Shown: positions 49,334 through 58,088, numbered from the stretch's first letter. The stretch is DNA of 64,000 nucleotides from Staphylococcus taiwanensis (GCA_020544305.1 CP058667.1:310001-374000); one strand, 5' to 3'. Program-made: numbers and translations. The notes: generated by a model not told the origin, from the letters alone.

Positions 49334-49894
49334 CTATTGACTTTTACCACTACTTGATTTGTCTGTATTACCTGTATTTTGTGTTGAACTACTTTGGGTT
49401 GAAGGTTTTTGCGTGCTTTGCTGTGATGATGCTGGTTGTTGCGTAGATGGTTGTTGTGTACTTGGTTGCTGCGTTGTTTGTGCTTCTTTTGTATTTTCTG
49501 CTGTGTTTTTCTCTGATGTTGAACTTTCTGAACTATTTTGTCTTGATTTTTCAGCACTACTTTCTTTAGTTGCATTTTCTTTTGTCTTAGTTTCTTGCGT
49601 TCTAGTTGCTTTATTGTTTTGTTGTGTTGCGTAACTTTGTTGTGTGTTTACTGTATTGTTTGAAGCGGGTTCGGATTGTGCATTTTCCCCGTTGTCAGAT
49701 TCTGTTGATTGTTCTTGTGTTTTTGATTCTTTCGTTTTTTCTTTTTCACTACTTTTTTTCTTTTTATCATGTTTTTCTGTTTTGTTGTCACTGCTAGTAT
49801 CTGAATTTTTAGAAACTGTTGTGGCAAAGAATATCGAAAAACCTAAAGCAACTACAAGTAGTACAATAACTATACCTGCTAATATTTTTTTCAA
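49334..49894 (-). CDS. Membrane-anchored Ser/Thr/Gln/Lys-rich low-complexity protein
   Basis: 186 residues. A Lys start and one span (ILAGIVIVLLVVALGFSIFF) look like an uncleaved signal anchor, followed by about 155 residues of external low complexity, first charged (Lys/Glu/Asp), then Ser/Thr/Gln with short TQQPS repeats. No enzymatic domain. Such tails cross the wall; function unknown. Binding site GGAGGAC before ATG 49894. Confidence 0.7.
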   Translation of the reverse strand: MKKILAGIVIVLLVVALGFSIFFATTVSKNSDTSSDNKTEKHDKKKKSSEKEKTKESKTQEQSTESDNGENAQSEPASNNTVNTQQSYATQQNNKATRTQETKTKENATKESSAEKSRQNSSESSTSEKNTAENTKEAQTTQQPSTQQPSTQQPASSQQSTQKPSTQSSSTQNTGNTDKSSSGKSQ

Positions 49895-50096
49895 GTTGTA
49901 GTCCTCCGTCCTTAATTCATTTCTTTATTTTATTATAATAAAACTTCATAAAATAGATAGTATTTACACAACTTTATAATATTAAATTTTGTTTACTAAA
50001 ATTTTTGATAAATACATCTTAAGTACAGTGATTGTTTGTGCACAATATGCAATAATATAAGTGTAGTGCTAATCTAATAAAGAAAGAAGGACTAAC

Positions 50097-50627
50097 ATGA
50101 ATAAAGTAGTTAAAACGATTGCTTCAACAACTTTAGCATTTGGAACACTTTTAGGAGCAAGTGCAGCTGTATTACCTGTACAAGATACAGCACATGCTGC
50201 AACACAAACTAAAGGTTATCATTATTCTTACAATGGCTATATCGATAAGGATGCCAAATTCTTAACAGACAAGAACTTCATTAAAGCGGTTAAACATGAC
50301 AACATCACATTTAATGGAATCAAACTTGCAAAAACACAAAGTAACACTGTTAAAGAAAAATATAATCAAAAATTCACTGGTGTCACTAGTGATGGCAAAA
50401 AAGCAAACAAATTACAATTTATTGTAAAAGGTGATTTAACTTACAATCAGCTTAAAAAAGCTTATGGAAAAGATTTGAAAAAAGTAAAAGGAAATAATGA
50501 TGTTAAGGGCAATGGTATTTACGTTTATAAACCTAATAAAGATGGTTTAGCAACTTCATTTGTGCTTAATAATAATCGTGTAGTTGAAGTAGATGTGAGC
50601 TACGCAGGTTTTACAACAAGTAAATAA
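50097..50627 (+). CDS. isaB: Immunodominant staphylococcal antigen B homologue (IsaB), copy 1
   Basis: 176 residues. Signal peptide cut after AHA (Ala34). The mature protein contains YNGYIDKDAKFLTDKNFI, FNGIKLAKT and AYGKDLKKVKG, closely matching S. aureus IsaB, an extracellular nucleic-acid-binding protein. Strong binding site AGAAAGAAGG before ATG 50097. A second homologue is at 51714, with a YolD-like gene between them on the other strand. Confidence 0.92.
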   Translation: MNKVVKTIASTTLAFGTLLGASAAVLPVQDTAHAATQTKGYHYSYNGYIDKDAKFLTDKNFIKAVKHDNITFNGIKLAKTQSNTVKEKYNQKFTGVTSDGKKANKLQFIVKGDLTYNQLKKAYGKDLKKVKGNNDVKGNGIYVYKPNKDGLATSFVLNNNRVVEVDVSYAGFTTSK

Positions 50628-50643
50628 TTAATGTTGAAAGAAT

Positions 50644-50794
50644 GTAAAACAAAATAATAGGATGAGGCTATTTAGCAAATTCACAGTAGCTGACTGAATT
50701 GAGAAAGTGCTCGTATTAAGCTATTCTCAACTCTAGTCATCCATACAAGGGCTAGGACAACGAATTCGAAATGAATTCTGTCCTAGTCTTTTTT
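50644..50794 (+). repeat. Dispersed intergenic element, long form (copy C), ending in a terminator
   Basis: Contains attcacagtagctgactgaa, a hairpin with arms AATTGAGAA / TTCTCAACT and terminator CTAGGACA..GAATTC / GAATTC..TGTCCTAG (50752-50787) with seven T. It ends isaB copy 1. Compared with copy B the hairpin arms differ on both sides in a pairing-preserving way. No STAR core in this copy. Confidence 0.75.
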
Positions 50795-50908
50795 ATGTGT
50801 TAATGGAAATGAATGTAAGTGCATGCAGTTCTAATGAATGACATCAAAGAATTGCTTTTAATGCGTGTTTAAAATTAAACAATGCAATGTCGCAATGATG
50901 CGATTGTC

Positions 50909-51352
50909 TTACTCCACATTACATATTACTGCGAAATCGAGCTTCATTGTTTGTGAACCATTCTCATTGCTAATAGTGATGCATTTATTGAGTGAGTCGA
51001 TACGTTGAATATATGCGGCTACGGATTGAATATAGCCATTTCTCCAGTAACTAATCATGGCAAGTTGATGTTGCGTAAACTTTAATGTCATCTGTCGATT
51101 AATATTCTCAAACTGATCGTCTGATAACGACGGCATGTCAATTTTGTTTTGTTCTTCGATAAATTCATTTAAACGTTGATACTGTTCTGGCATTGTCGCA
51201 AACGGTGCCCATTTGACCATGCCACGACCTTGGGGAATATTAGAATTTAAATATTGTCTAGGAATTTTACGATAATCCGTTTCATATTTATATTCATCTG
51301 GCGCATCAGGATTTGGAATCAATTTAATCACCTCAACATCATTATAGAACAT
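50909..51352 (-). CDS. YolD-like family protein
   Basis: 147 residues. IPRQYLNSNIPQGRGMVKWA followed by ATMPEQYQRL is the YolD-like signature (YolD of Bacillus is linked to UvrX-type repair genes). The C-terminal half is a small beta-rich domain. No Y-family polymerase gene is adjacent. The ATG at 51352 has no strong binding site; GGTGATT lies shortly downstream before an internal codon. Confidence 0.8.
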   Translation of the reverse strand: MFYNDVEVIKLIPNPDAPDEYKYETDYRKIPRQYLNSNIPQGRGMVKWAPFATMPEQYQRLNEFIEEQNKIDMPSLSDDQFENINRQMTLKFTQHQLAMISYWRNGYIQSVAAYIQRIDSLNKCITISNENGSQTMKLDFAVICNVE

Positions 51353-51435
51353 TTGTTCGTATTTTTGAAGTGGTATTTTACATTATAAATAAATTTTATA
51401 TTTATCTTGAAAATGAATCACTTTATATATAAAGA

Positions 51436-51475
51436 GGGTCATAAGTTCAACAAAGGGGAAGTAAACTTATGACCC
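51436..51475. ncRNA. Strong hairpin with C/G-rich loop, possible small RNA or regulatory leader
   Basis: GGGTCATAAGTT (51436-51447) pairs perfectly with AACTTATGACCC (51464-51475). The 16-nt loop reads CAACAAAGGGGAAGTA on the plus strand; its complement carries UUCCCC, a C-rich loop typical of staphylococcal trans-acting RNAs. A second, bulged hairpin (AGGAGATAAT / ATTACTCCT) follows near 51506. It lies in the 361-bp gap (51353-51713) before isaB copy 2. Transcription and strand are unproven. Confidence 0.35.
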
Positions 51476-51713
51476 ATAGTCATTACATAATATAACTTTT
51501 TGTGAAGGAGATAATGGGGATATTACTCCTACATTTATTATAACATGGTTTTTATAAAAATATTATTTAAAGAATTGTGAAATTTAATTACATATAATTT
51601 GTTATAGGTGTGAATGAAAAGAAATTAATTGTATATTTTCAAAGGATAAAAATTGTATAAGCGAAAAGAATGGAGTAATATATTCGTAGCTAAAAAGAAA
51701 GAGGGAGACTAAT

Positions 51714-52274
51714 TTGAGAAAAACTACAAAAACATTAGTAACAGCTACATTAGCGTTTAGTACGTTATTTGGTATTGGCGCAACTGGAGAATTCGCACAT
51801 GCATCAACAGAACATACTACTTCAAAAGCAGCTACTACAACTAATAAAACGAATTCAACGTCTGCGTATTACAATTACAAAGGTTATGCAGGTCAAGATG
51901 CATCATTTGTATTAGATAAAAATTTCAAAAATGCCGTTAAAAACGAAAATGTAACATTTAATGGTGTTAAATTAAAAGATACGAATTCAACAAAAAATGT
52001 GAAAAAATATGATCAGTATTTCAGAAATGTATCAAAAGACGGTAAAACTGCATCATTACTTGATTTAAAAGTAACTGGTAAATTATCATTAGATCAATTA
52101 AATAAAATGTATGGTAAAGACTTACAAAAAGTTAAAAATAATAAAAACAATACGACTGGTATCTATTTCTATCAACCAAATTCAAAAGGTATGACCGTTT
52201 GGTTCGATGTTAATAAAGGAAAAGTGGATCGTGTTGTAATGGGTTATAGTACAGTTAAAAAAGCAATGAACTAG
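51714..52274 (+). CDS. isaB: Immunodominant staphylococcal antigen B homologue (IsaB), copy 2
   Basis: 186 residues from TTG 51714 (GAGGGAGA upstream). Signal peptide cut after AHA (Ala30), then a Thr/Ser-rich linker and the IsaB fold with YYNYKGYAGQDASFVLDKNF, FNGVKLKDT and MYGKDLQKVKNN. A diverged paralogue of copy 1. In S. aureus, as I recall it, a single isaB is separated from argR-arc by the aureolysin gene; here copy 2 is directly upstream of argR and aureolysin is absent. Confidence 0.9.
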   Translation: MRKTTKTLVTATLAFSTLFGIGATGEFAHASTEHTTSKAATTTNKTNSTSAYYNYKGYAGQDASFVLDKNFKNAVKNENVTFNGVKLKDTNSTKNVKKYDQYFRNVSKDGKTASLLDLKVTGKLSLDQLNKMYGKDLQKVKNNKNNTTGIYFYQPNSKGMTVWFDVNKGKVDRVVMGYSTVKKAMN

Positions 52275-52400
52275 TTCATGCTAATTAACATTGTATTTAG
52301 GTCTCAATCGATAGGCAAATGTCACATTAAAAAGTGGCATTAGCTACCTAAACGAATCATTGATTTAAAATAAGTGATTCAATATGATGAACGCTTTATG

Positions 52401-52447
52401 AGAGTGGAACAAAGAATTCAACTGAATTCTGTTCTACTCTTATTTTT
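52401..52447 (+). terminator. Terminator after isaB copy 2 (short GAATTC-arm hairpin)
   Basis: AGAGTGGAACA..GAATTC pairs with GAATTC..GTTCTACTCT (one wobble), followed by TATTTTT. It is a short form of the dispersed element family. Confidence 0.8.
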
Positions 52448-52530
52448 ATACTTAATGATAGAATTCATAAAATTGATACACATAATAAGCTAGAAAGATG
52501 ATAGTTTAAAGATAGTAATAAGTACGATAC

Positions 52531-52562
52531 ACGTCTAGAACGATTAGAAACGGTCTAGATGT
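52531..52562. promoter_or_regulatory. Inverted repeat upstream of argR
   Basis: ACGTCTAGA (52531-52539) and TCTAGATGT (52554-52562) form an inverted repeat just before the argR binding site, and CGTCTAGATC recurs inside the gene at 52598. Possible autoregulatory site; weak. Confidence 0.3.
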
Positions 52563-52583
52563 AGGGATAGAGGAGTTTATAAT

Positions 52584-53048
52584 ATGAAAAAGAGTAAACG
52601 TCTAGATCTCATCGCAACTGTGGTAACGCAAAACAGATTTAATAAAAAAGAAGATATTGCGGATTATATTGATATGCACTTTGGAGTACGTTATAGCGTG
52701 ACGACGATTGCGCGAGATTTAAAAGAGCTAAAAATATATAAAATGCCGGCTGCTGGCAATCAATCTTATTATAAAAAGTTAGATAACACGCAACAAATGA
52801 ATGCTAAAGAGAAGTTATCCCATTATTATCATGAAGAAATTCAATCAATTATGATTAAAGATAGTTATTTAATCATTAAGACATCACCTGGATTTGCTCA
52901 AGGTATTAATTACTTTATTGATCAAATGAATATTAAAGAAATACTCGGAACTGTAGGTGGGAATGATACGTTAATGGTACTCACTGCTTCAGAAGACATG
53001 GCAAAGTATGTGCATTATAAATTATTTGGTCATAAATATTCAGTATAG
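52584..53048 (+). CDS. argR: Arginine repressor family regulator ArgR (arc cluster)
   Basis: 154 residues. N-terminal winged helix with VTTIARDLKELKIYKMP and C-terminal hexamer/arginine-binding domain with GTVGGNDTLMV. It senses arginine and controls the arc genes 0.36 kb downstream. ATG 52584 follows AGAGGAG. It corresponds to the argR paralogue that precedes arcA in S. aureus. Confidence 0.92.
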   Translation: MKKSKRLDLIATVVTQNRFNKKEDIADYIDMHFGVRYSVTTIARDLKELKIYKMPAAGNQSYYKKLDNTQQMNAKEKLSHYYHEEIQSIMIKDSYLIIKTSPGFAQGINYFIDQMNIKEILGTVGGNDTLMVLTASEDMAKYVHYKLFGHKYSV

Positions 53049-53329
53049 TGTATAAAATATAGGATGGTATTATAGTTAGATGTTCACTATAATGATGAGT
53101 GAAATACTAATAAATAAGTATTTCTAATATTTTTATTTTCAAAAGAGTAAAGTAGAAAAGAAAGTGGTTATTAATACATGATAATGCATAAAAAACTTTT
53201 ATCGCGATATTCAACATGTGCTAATAAATGAAATATACATATTTAACTCAAAATAGCTCATAAATTTGTATATTCAAACAAAAATATGCATTGAATAACC
53301 AAAAAGCATGAAGTAATACACATTTTTAA

Positions 53330-53345
53330 TGTGAAAATAATCACA
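53330..53345. promoter_or_regulatory. ArcR (Crp/Fnr-type) operator before arcA
   Basis: TGTGA-AAATAA-TCACA, a perfect match to the Crp/Fnr-type palindrome recognised by staphylococcal ArcR, 59 bp before the arcA start. ArcR is encoded at the end of the same cluster and activates it anaerobically. Confidence 0.75.
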
Positions 53346-53354
53346 TAATCAATT

Positions 53355-53369
53355 ATGAAAGCGTTTTAC
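53355..53369. promoter_or_regulatory. cre-like site before arcA
   Basis: ATGAAAGCGTTTTAC, followed by A, starts as a perfect cre half (TGAAAGCG) but has one extra base before CA. It could mediate catabolite repression and lies ten bases from the ArcR site, so the two regulators would compete or cooperate. Confidence 0.4.
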
Positions 53370-53404
53370 AATATGGTTGTAGATAAATAAAGGAGGAAAT
53401 GAAT

Positions 53405-54640
53405 ATGACTCAAGGACCTATTCAAGTAAACAGTGAAATCGGTAGATTAAAAACAGTATTACTCAAACGACCTGGCAAAGAATTAGAAAATTTAGTGCCA
53501 GATCACTTAAGTGGCTTGTTGTTCGATGACATTCCTTATTTAAAAGTAGCACAAGAAGAGCACGACAAATTTGCACAAACGCTTCGTGATGAAGGTGTAG
53601 AAGTTCTTTATTTAGAAAAACTTGCTGCAGAAGCTATCGCTGATCAAGCAGTGCGTAATCAATTTATCGACGACATATTAGCAGAATCTCAAAAAACAAT
53701 CTTAGGACATGAAGAAGAAATTAAAACATACTTCTCTAAACTATCAGACCAAGAACTTATCGATAAAATTATGGCTGGTATTCGCAAAGAAGAAATTCAA
53801 CTTGAAACAACACATTTAGTTGAATATATGGATGATAGATATCCATTTTATTTAGACCCAATGCCTAACCTTTATTTCACACGTGACCCTCAAGCATCTG
53901 TAGGTAGAGGAATGACAATCAACAGAATGTATTGGAGAGCACGTCGTAGAGAATCTCTATTTATGACATACATTTTAAAATATCATCCAAGATTTAAAGA
54001 TGCAGATGTACCGGTATGGTTAGATCGTAATTCACCATTCAATATTGAAGGTGGAGATGAATTAATTTTATCTAAAGAGGCATTAGCTATCGGCATTTCA
54101 GAACGTACATCAGCACAAGCAATTGAACGCTTGGCGCGAAACATTTTCAAAGATGAAACAACCACATTCAAAAAAATCGTAGCAATTGAAATACCAAATA
54201 GTCGTACATTTATGCACCTAGATACTGTATTCACAATGATAGATTACGATAAATTCACAGTGCATTCAGCTATCTTCAAAGAAGAAAATCATATGAATCT
54301 CTTTACGATTGAATATGATGAAACAAAAGATGACATTAAAATTACGCATTCACATAAACTACGTGAAACATTGGCAGAAGTCTTAGGTGTAGAAAAAATT
54401 GACTTCATTCCAACAGGTAACGGTGATGTCATCGACGGTGCACGTGAACAATGGAATGATGGTTCAAATACATTATGTATTCGCCCAGGTGTCGTAGTAA
54501 CTTACGATCGAAACTATGTATCTAACCAATTACTGCGTGATAAAGGTATTAAAGTACTTGAAATTACAGGTAGTGAGCTTGTTCGTGGACGCGGGGGCCC
54601 AAGATGTATGAGCCAACCATTATTTAGAGAAGACATTTAA
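53405..54640 (+). CDS. arcA: Arginine deiminase
   Basis: 411 residues from ATG 53405 (AGGAGGA eight bases upstream; ATG 53399 is too close to it and homologues start at MT(Q/D)GPI). It hydrolyses arginine to citrulline and ammonia. Catalytic Cys401 in [18 protein letters not shown] and the EGGDE segment carry guanidinium-binding residues. Strongly similar to S. aureus ArcA. In S. aureus arcB (ornithine carbamoyltransferase) follows; here a 160-bp gap with a hairpin and then arcD follow. Confidence 0.95.
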   Translation: MTQGPIQVNSEIGRLKTVLLKRPGKELENLVPDHLSGLLFDDIPYLKVAQEEHDKFAQTLRDEGVEVLYLEKLAAEAIADQAVRNQFIDDILAESQKTILGHEEEIKTYFSKLSDQELIDKIMAGIRKEEIQLETTHLVEYMDDRYPFYLDPMPNLYFTRDPQASVGRGMTINRMYWRARRRESLFMTYILKYHPRFKDADVPVWLDRNSPFNIEGGDELILSKEALAIGISERTSAQAIERLARNIFKDETTTFKKIVAIEIPNSRTFMHLDTVFTMIDYDKFTVHSAIFKEENHMNLFTIEYDETKDDIKITHSHKLRETLAEVLGVEKIDFIPTGNGDVIDGAREQWNDGSNTLCIRPGVVVTYDRNYVSNQLLRDKGIKVLEITGSELVRGRGGPRCMSQPLFREDI

Positions 54641-54705
54641 AGGACTCAATACAAGGACTAAAAATAGGTAGCGCTAATTCAACTAAGCGATACCGCACAA
54701 CAACA

Positions 54706-54770
54706 CAAAGGAGAGGGCTTGAAGCAATTATGTACAACTGAATAAGTCATGCTTCGAGTCCTAATTTTTT
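54706..54770 (+). terminator. Hairpin with possible leader mini-ORF between arcA and arcD
   Basis: GGGCTTGAAGCA (54715-54726) pairs with TGCTTCGAGTCC (54750-54761) and is followed by TAATTTTTT, a factor-independent terminator. Just before it AAAGGAGA (54706-54713) is a good ribosome binding site; the nearest frame is TTG 54719 with eight codons and a stop (54743-54745). This may be a transcript-level control point or a remnant of a lost gene start. Confidence 0.6.
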
Positions 54771-54802
54771 AAAATAACCTTTCTTATAAGGGGAAATGAA
54801 TT

Positions 54803-56233
54803 ATGAATAAATCAGACACAAATAAACTAGGTAAAATGTCTCTTATTGGTCTTGTCATTGGTTCAATGATTGGTGGCGGTGCGTTCAACATCATTTCTGA
54901 TATGGGTGGTAAAGCAGGTGGCTTAGCTATTATGATTGGCTGGATAATTACTGCCATAGGTATGATTTCACTTGCCTTCGTTTTCCAAAATCTGACAAAT
55001 GTACGTCCAGATCTTGAAGGCGGCATATATAGCTATGCGCAAGCAGGATTTGGAGATTTTATAGGATTCTCAAGCGCATGGGGTTATTGGTTTGCTGCGT
55101 TTCTAGGAAATGTGGCCTATGCAACACTATTAATGTCAGCAGTCGGTAACTTCTTCCCAATCTTCAAAGGTGGGAACACACTTCCAAGTATCATTGTAGC
55201 GTCAATACTATTGTGGGGCGTGCATTTCCTAATTCTAAGAGGCGTTGAAACAGCGGCATTTATCAATAGTATTGTGACCGTTGCAAAATTAATCCCCATC
55301 TTTCTTGTCATAATCTGCATGATTGTCGTATTTAACTTTGATACATTCAAAGCGGGTTTCTATGGCATGACAAGTGGTGGTGTGGGCATCTTTAGTTGGG
55401 GTGACACAATGGCTCAAGTGAAGAGTACAATGCTTGTCACTGTATGGGTGTTTACAGGTATTGAAGGGGCCGTCGTCTTCTCAGGACGTGCCAAAACGAA
55501 GAAAGATGTCGGCACAGCGACAGTGATTGGTCTTGTTTCAGTATTAGTCATTTACTTTTTAATGACGGTCTTAGCACAAGGTGTGATTCAACAAGACCAA
55601 ATTTCTAAACTTACAAGCCCATCTATGGCTCAAGTGTTAGCGTACATTGTTGGTCACTGGGGTTCAGTATTAGTCAATATTGGCTTAATTATCTCAGTAT
55701 TAGGTGCTTGGTTAGGCTGGACCTTACTCGCCGGCGAATTACCATTTATCGTAGCGAAGGATGGACTCTTCCCGAAATGGTTCGCTAAGGAAAATAAAAA
55801 CAAAGCCCCAATCAATGCACTTTTAATTACGAATATTTTAGTGCAAATTTTCTTAGTGAGTATGTTATTTACAGATAGTGCCTATCAATTCGCATTTTCA
55901 CTTGCATCAAGTGCCATTTTAATTCCGTATATGTTTAGTGCGTTCTACCAATTAAAATACACTATTGAACATAAAGGACATGCCACAGTCAAACAATGGA
56001 CTATCGGCATTATCGCTTCAATATATGCAATTTGGTTAGTTTACGCAGCAGGTATTGATTATTTGTTATTAACGATGTTGTTGTATATTCCAGGTTTAGT
56101 CGTATACAGTTATGTGCAACATACTAATAAGAAACGTTTGACGAAAGTGGACTACATTCTTTTTGTCGTCATTATTGTACTCGCCATCATTGGTGTGATT
56201 CGATTGGCAATGGGTAGCGTGTCAGTATTCTAG
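54803..56233 (+). CDS. arcD: Arginine/ornithine antiporter-type APC transporter ArcD
   Basis: 476 residues, about thirteen spans, APC family. The N-terminus GLVIGSMIGGGAFNI is the typical substrate-binding unwound segment; LEGGIYSYA follows. ArcD exchanges external arginine for internal ornithine in the arginine deiminase pathway. With arcB missing here, an arginine/citrulline exchange (ArcE-like) is a reasonable alternative. GGGGAAATGA precedes ATG 54803. arcR follows 36 bp later. Confidence 0.9.
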   Translation: MNKSDTNKLGKMSLIGLVIGSMIGGGAFNIISDMGGKAGGLAIMIGWIITAIGMISLAFVFQNLTNVRPDLEGGIYSYAQAGFGDFIGFSSAWGYWFAAFLGNVAYATLLMSAVGNFFPIFKGGNTLPSIIVASILLWGVHFLILRGVETAAFINSIVTVAKLIPIFLVIICMIVVFNFDTFKAGFYGMTSGGVGIFSWGDTMAQVKSTMLVTVWVFTGIEGAVVFSGRAKTKKDVGTATVIGLVSVLVIYFLMTVLAQGVIQQDQISKLTSPSMAQVLAYIVGHWGSVLVNIGLIISVLGAWLGWTLLAGELPFIVAKDGLFPKWFAKENKNKAPINALLITNILVQIFLVSMLFTDSAYQFAFSLASSAILIPYMFSAFYQLKYTIEHKGHATVKQWTIGIIASIYAIWLVYAAGIDYLLLTMLLYIPGLVVYSYVQHTNKKRLTKVDYILFVVIIVLAIIGVIRLAMGSVSVF

Positions 56234-56269
56234 TACATTTAAGTCTGAAATTTTTAGGAGCGTATCATT

Positions 56270-56956
56270 ATGACTGAAAAACATTTTCCAAATAAAAATA
56301 AAGAAACTGATTTAAGTGAAAACTTTAAACAGTTGGCATCATATTTAAATATTCCAGTAGGTGTGATTCATGCATATAAAGATGAATGTTTCGTACGTCA
56401 CTATAATAAAGGTCAAGTGATGTATTATGCATCAGATCAACCAGAGTATGTTTATTTATTAATGGATGGCATTGTTTTGCGTGAAACATTTAATCAAGAT
56501 GGAGATGTCTATCGTCAGTTGAATAAGGAGAAAGTGCTGTTTCCATTAACAAATTTATTTCGTAAAGTAGATTTGAATGAAATGTGCACCGCGATGACGG
56601 CTTGTCATATCATTGCCATTCCTAAAGATTTGTTGGAATATTTATGTAAGAATCAGGATGATATATTTGTTACGCTCTTTGAAAAGTTAAACGACGAACT
56701 GACACTACAAAAAGAATATAATATGGCGTTAACAACAAAGTTAGCGAGAGAACGTATTGAGAAAGTCATGTATTACTTGTGCCATGCAGTGGGATACGAC
56801 CATGAAGAATTTTATGAAATCAAACATATTATGACCATACAATTGTTAAGTGATTTAGCTGGTATTTCACGTGAAACAACAGGTCATACCGTGCATGAGT
56901 TAAAAGAAGAGAAGATATTGATGAAAAACGGTAAAGACTGGATGATTGTAAAGTAG
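56270..56956 (+). CDS. arcR: Crp/Fnr-family activator ArcR
   Basis: 228 residues. Cyclic-nucleotide-binding-like N-terminal fold and C-terminal winged helix with LLSDLAGISRETTGHTVHEL. No N-terminal Cys cluster for an iron-sulfur centre, so it is not a true Fnr. In S. aureus ArcR activates the arc operon under anaerobiosis; its TGTGA-N6-TCACA site is present before arcA. TAGGAG precedes ATG 56270. Confidence 0.92.
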   Translation: MTEKHFPNKNKETDLSENFKQLASYLNIPVGVIHAYKDECFVRHYNKGQVMYYASDQPEYVYLLMDGIVLRETFNQDGDVYRQLNKEKVLFPLTNLFRKVDLNEMCTAMTACHIIAIPKDLLEYLCKNQDDIFVTLFEKLNDELTLQKEYNMALTTKLARERIEKVMYYLCHAVGYDHEEFYEIKHIMTIQLLSDLAGISRETTGHTVHELKEEKILMKNGKDWMIVK

Positions 56957-57071
56957 TTTACGTTAGCAAGAATTCAAACGTGGTCTTCTGTTACGCTTCT
57001 TGAAAGAATTTTACGTTTCCAATTCCTTCCTAACACCGGGTTTTAAATGATTGAAGACGTTGTTGGGGACC

Positions 57072-57192
57072 ATTCATATGTTACTTCTACTAAGATATGA
57101 ATGATATGAAGTTGATATCAAACTACCAAAACCGATATGAACGAAATTGCTACAATAGGCGTTGGTGAAATCACCAGCGTCATTTTATTTTT
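57072..57192 (+). terminator. Two hairpins in the gap after arcR, the second a terminator
   Basis: The 308-bp gap (56957-57264) contains CATTCATAT / ATATGAATG (57072-57080, 57096-57104), a TTGATATCAA palindrome near 57113, and the terminator GGCGTTGGTG-aaat-CACCAGCGTC (57159-57182) followed by ATTTTATTTTT. No gene seen. Confidence 0.7.
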
Positions 57193-57264
57193 AAAGATTA
57201 ATTATTTCACCAAAAAAGTGTAAAATGGTTGTAATCATTTATTTTAGAAGGGATGAGCAGCAAC

Positions 57265-58026
57265 ATGGCATTAATGACAGTAAATTATTTATCTCCCACT
57301 CTAGGTATGCAACAATCATTTGTCGCAATTATTCCTGATGATAAGGGGTTCTTTGATACAACACAATCTGTACCACCATTAAAAACACTCATATTATTAC
57401 ATGGTTTATCAAGCGATGCGACATCTTATACACGTTTTACGAGTGTAGAGCGCTATGCGGATGAGCACAATCTGGCTATTATTATGCCTAATGCAGATCA
57501 TAGTGCTTATGCAAATATGAAATATGGTCATAGCTATTATGACTACATTTTAGAGGTATATCATTACGCACATAAAATGTTCCCGTTATCTACGCAACGT
57601 GATGACAATTTTATCGCAGGTCACTCGATGGGTGGTTATGGCACAATCAAGTATGCATTCACGCAGGGTAAATTATTTTCAAAAGCATCTCCATTATCCG
57701 CAGTATGCCAAGCACAAGGTTTAATGGAACTCGATTATCCAGATTTCGCACCTAAAGCAATCACTGGTGAGGATATTAATATCAAAGGGACTGAATTGGA
57801 TACGTATCATTTAGTAGATGAAGCGGTGACTAATGATGCGTTAATACCGGAGTTATTGATTCAATGTGGCACGGAAGATTTCTTATATGAAGATAACCAA
57901 CAATTTATGAAATACTTAGACGATAAAGGAATAAACTATCAATATGAAGAACAACCAGGCGCTCATGATTATGCATATTGGGATAAAGCCATCAAACGTA
58001 CAATTGAATGGTTAGTAGAAGAATAG
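57265..58026 (+). CDS. fphF: Carboxylesterase FphF/EstA-like (tributyrin esterase family)
   Basis: 253 residues from ATG 57265, matching homologue starts (MA.I.NY.SPT.GM); ATG 57253 abuts AGAAGGG. Alpha/beta hydrolase with the nucleophile elbow AGHSMGGYG (Ser121); later GTEDFLYEDN (Asp) and GAHDYAYW (His) complete the triad. LLHGLSSD supplies the oxyanion region. Very similar to S. aureus FphF, a serine hydrolase of short-chain esters that belongs to the S-formylglutathione hydrolase/FrmB group. It follows the arc cluster as a separate unit. Confidence 0.88.
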   Translation: MALMTVNYLSPTLGMQQSFVAIIPDDKGFFDTTQSVPPLKTLILLHGLSSDATSYTRFTSVERYADEHNLAIIMPNADHSAYANMKYGHSYYDYILEVYHYAHKMFPLSTQRDDNFIAGHSMGGYGTIKYAFTQGKLFSKASPLSAVCQAQGLMELDYPDFAPKAITGEDINIKGTELDTYHLVDEAVTNDALIPELLIQCGTEDFLYEDNQQFMKYLDDKGINYQYEEQPGAHDYAYWDKAIKRTIEWLVEE

Positions 58027-58040
58027 AGTGAGAAATAACG

Positions 58041-58088
58041 AAGAGACTAGGACGATGAATTTGAAAAGAATTCAGTTCTAGTCTCTTT
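58041..58088 (+). terminator. Terminator after fphF (short GAATTC-arm hairpin)
   Basis: GAGACTAGGAC..GAATT pairs with GAATTC..GTTCTAGTCTC, then TTT. Short form of the dispersed hairpin family. Confidence 0.75.

Noticed and set aside
53221..53320. ARG boxes upstream of arcA
   Set aside because: Only isolated ATTCA/TGAAT-like half-sites were seen; none matched the full consensus well enough.
54641..54802. Possible remnant of arcB between arcA and arcD
   Set aside because: I could not find any segment resembling ornithine carbamoyltransferase in any frame; only a hairpin and a binding site remain.
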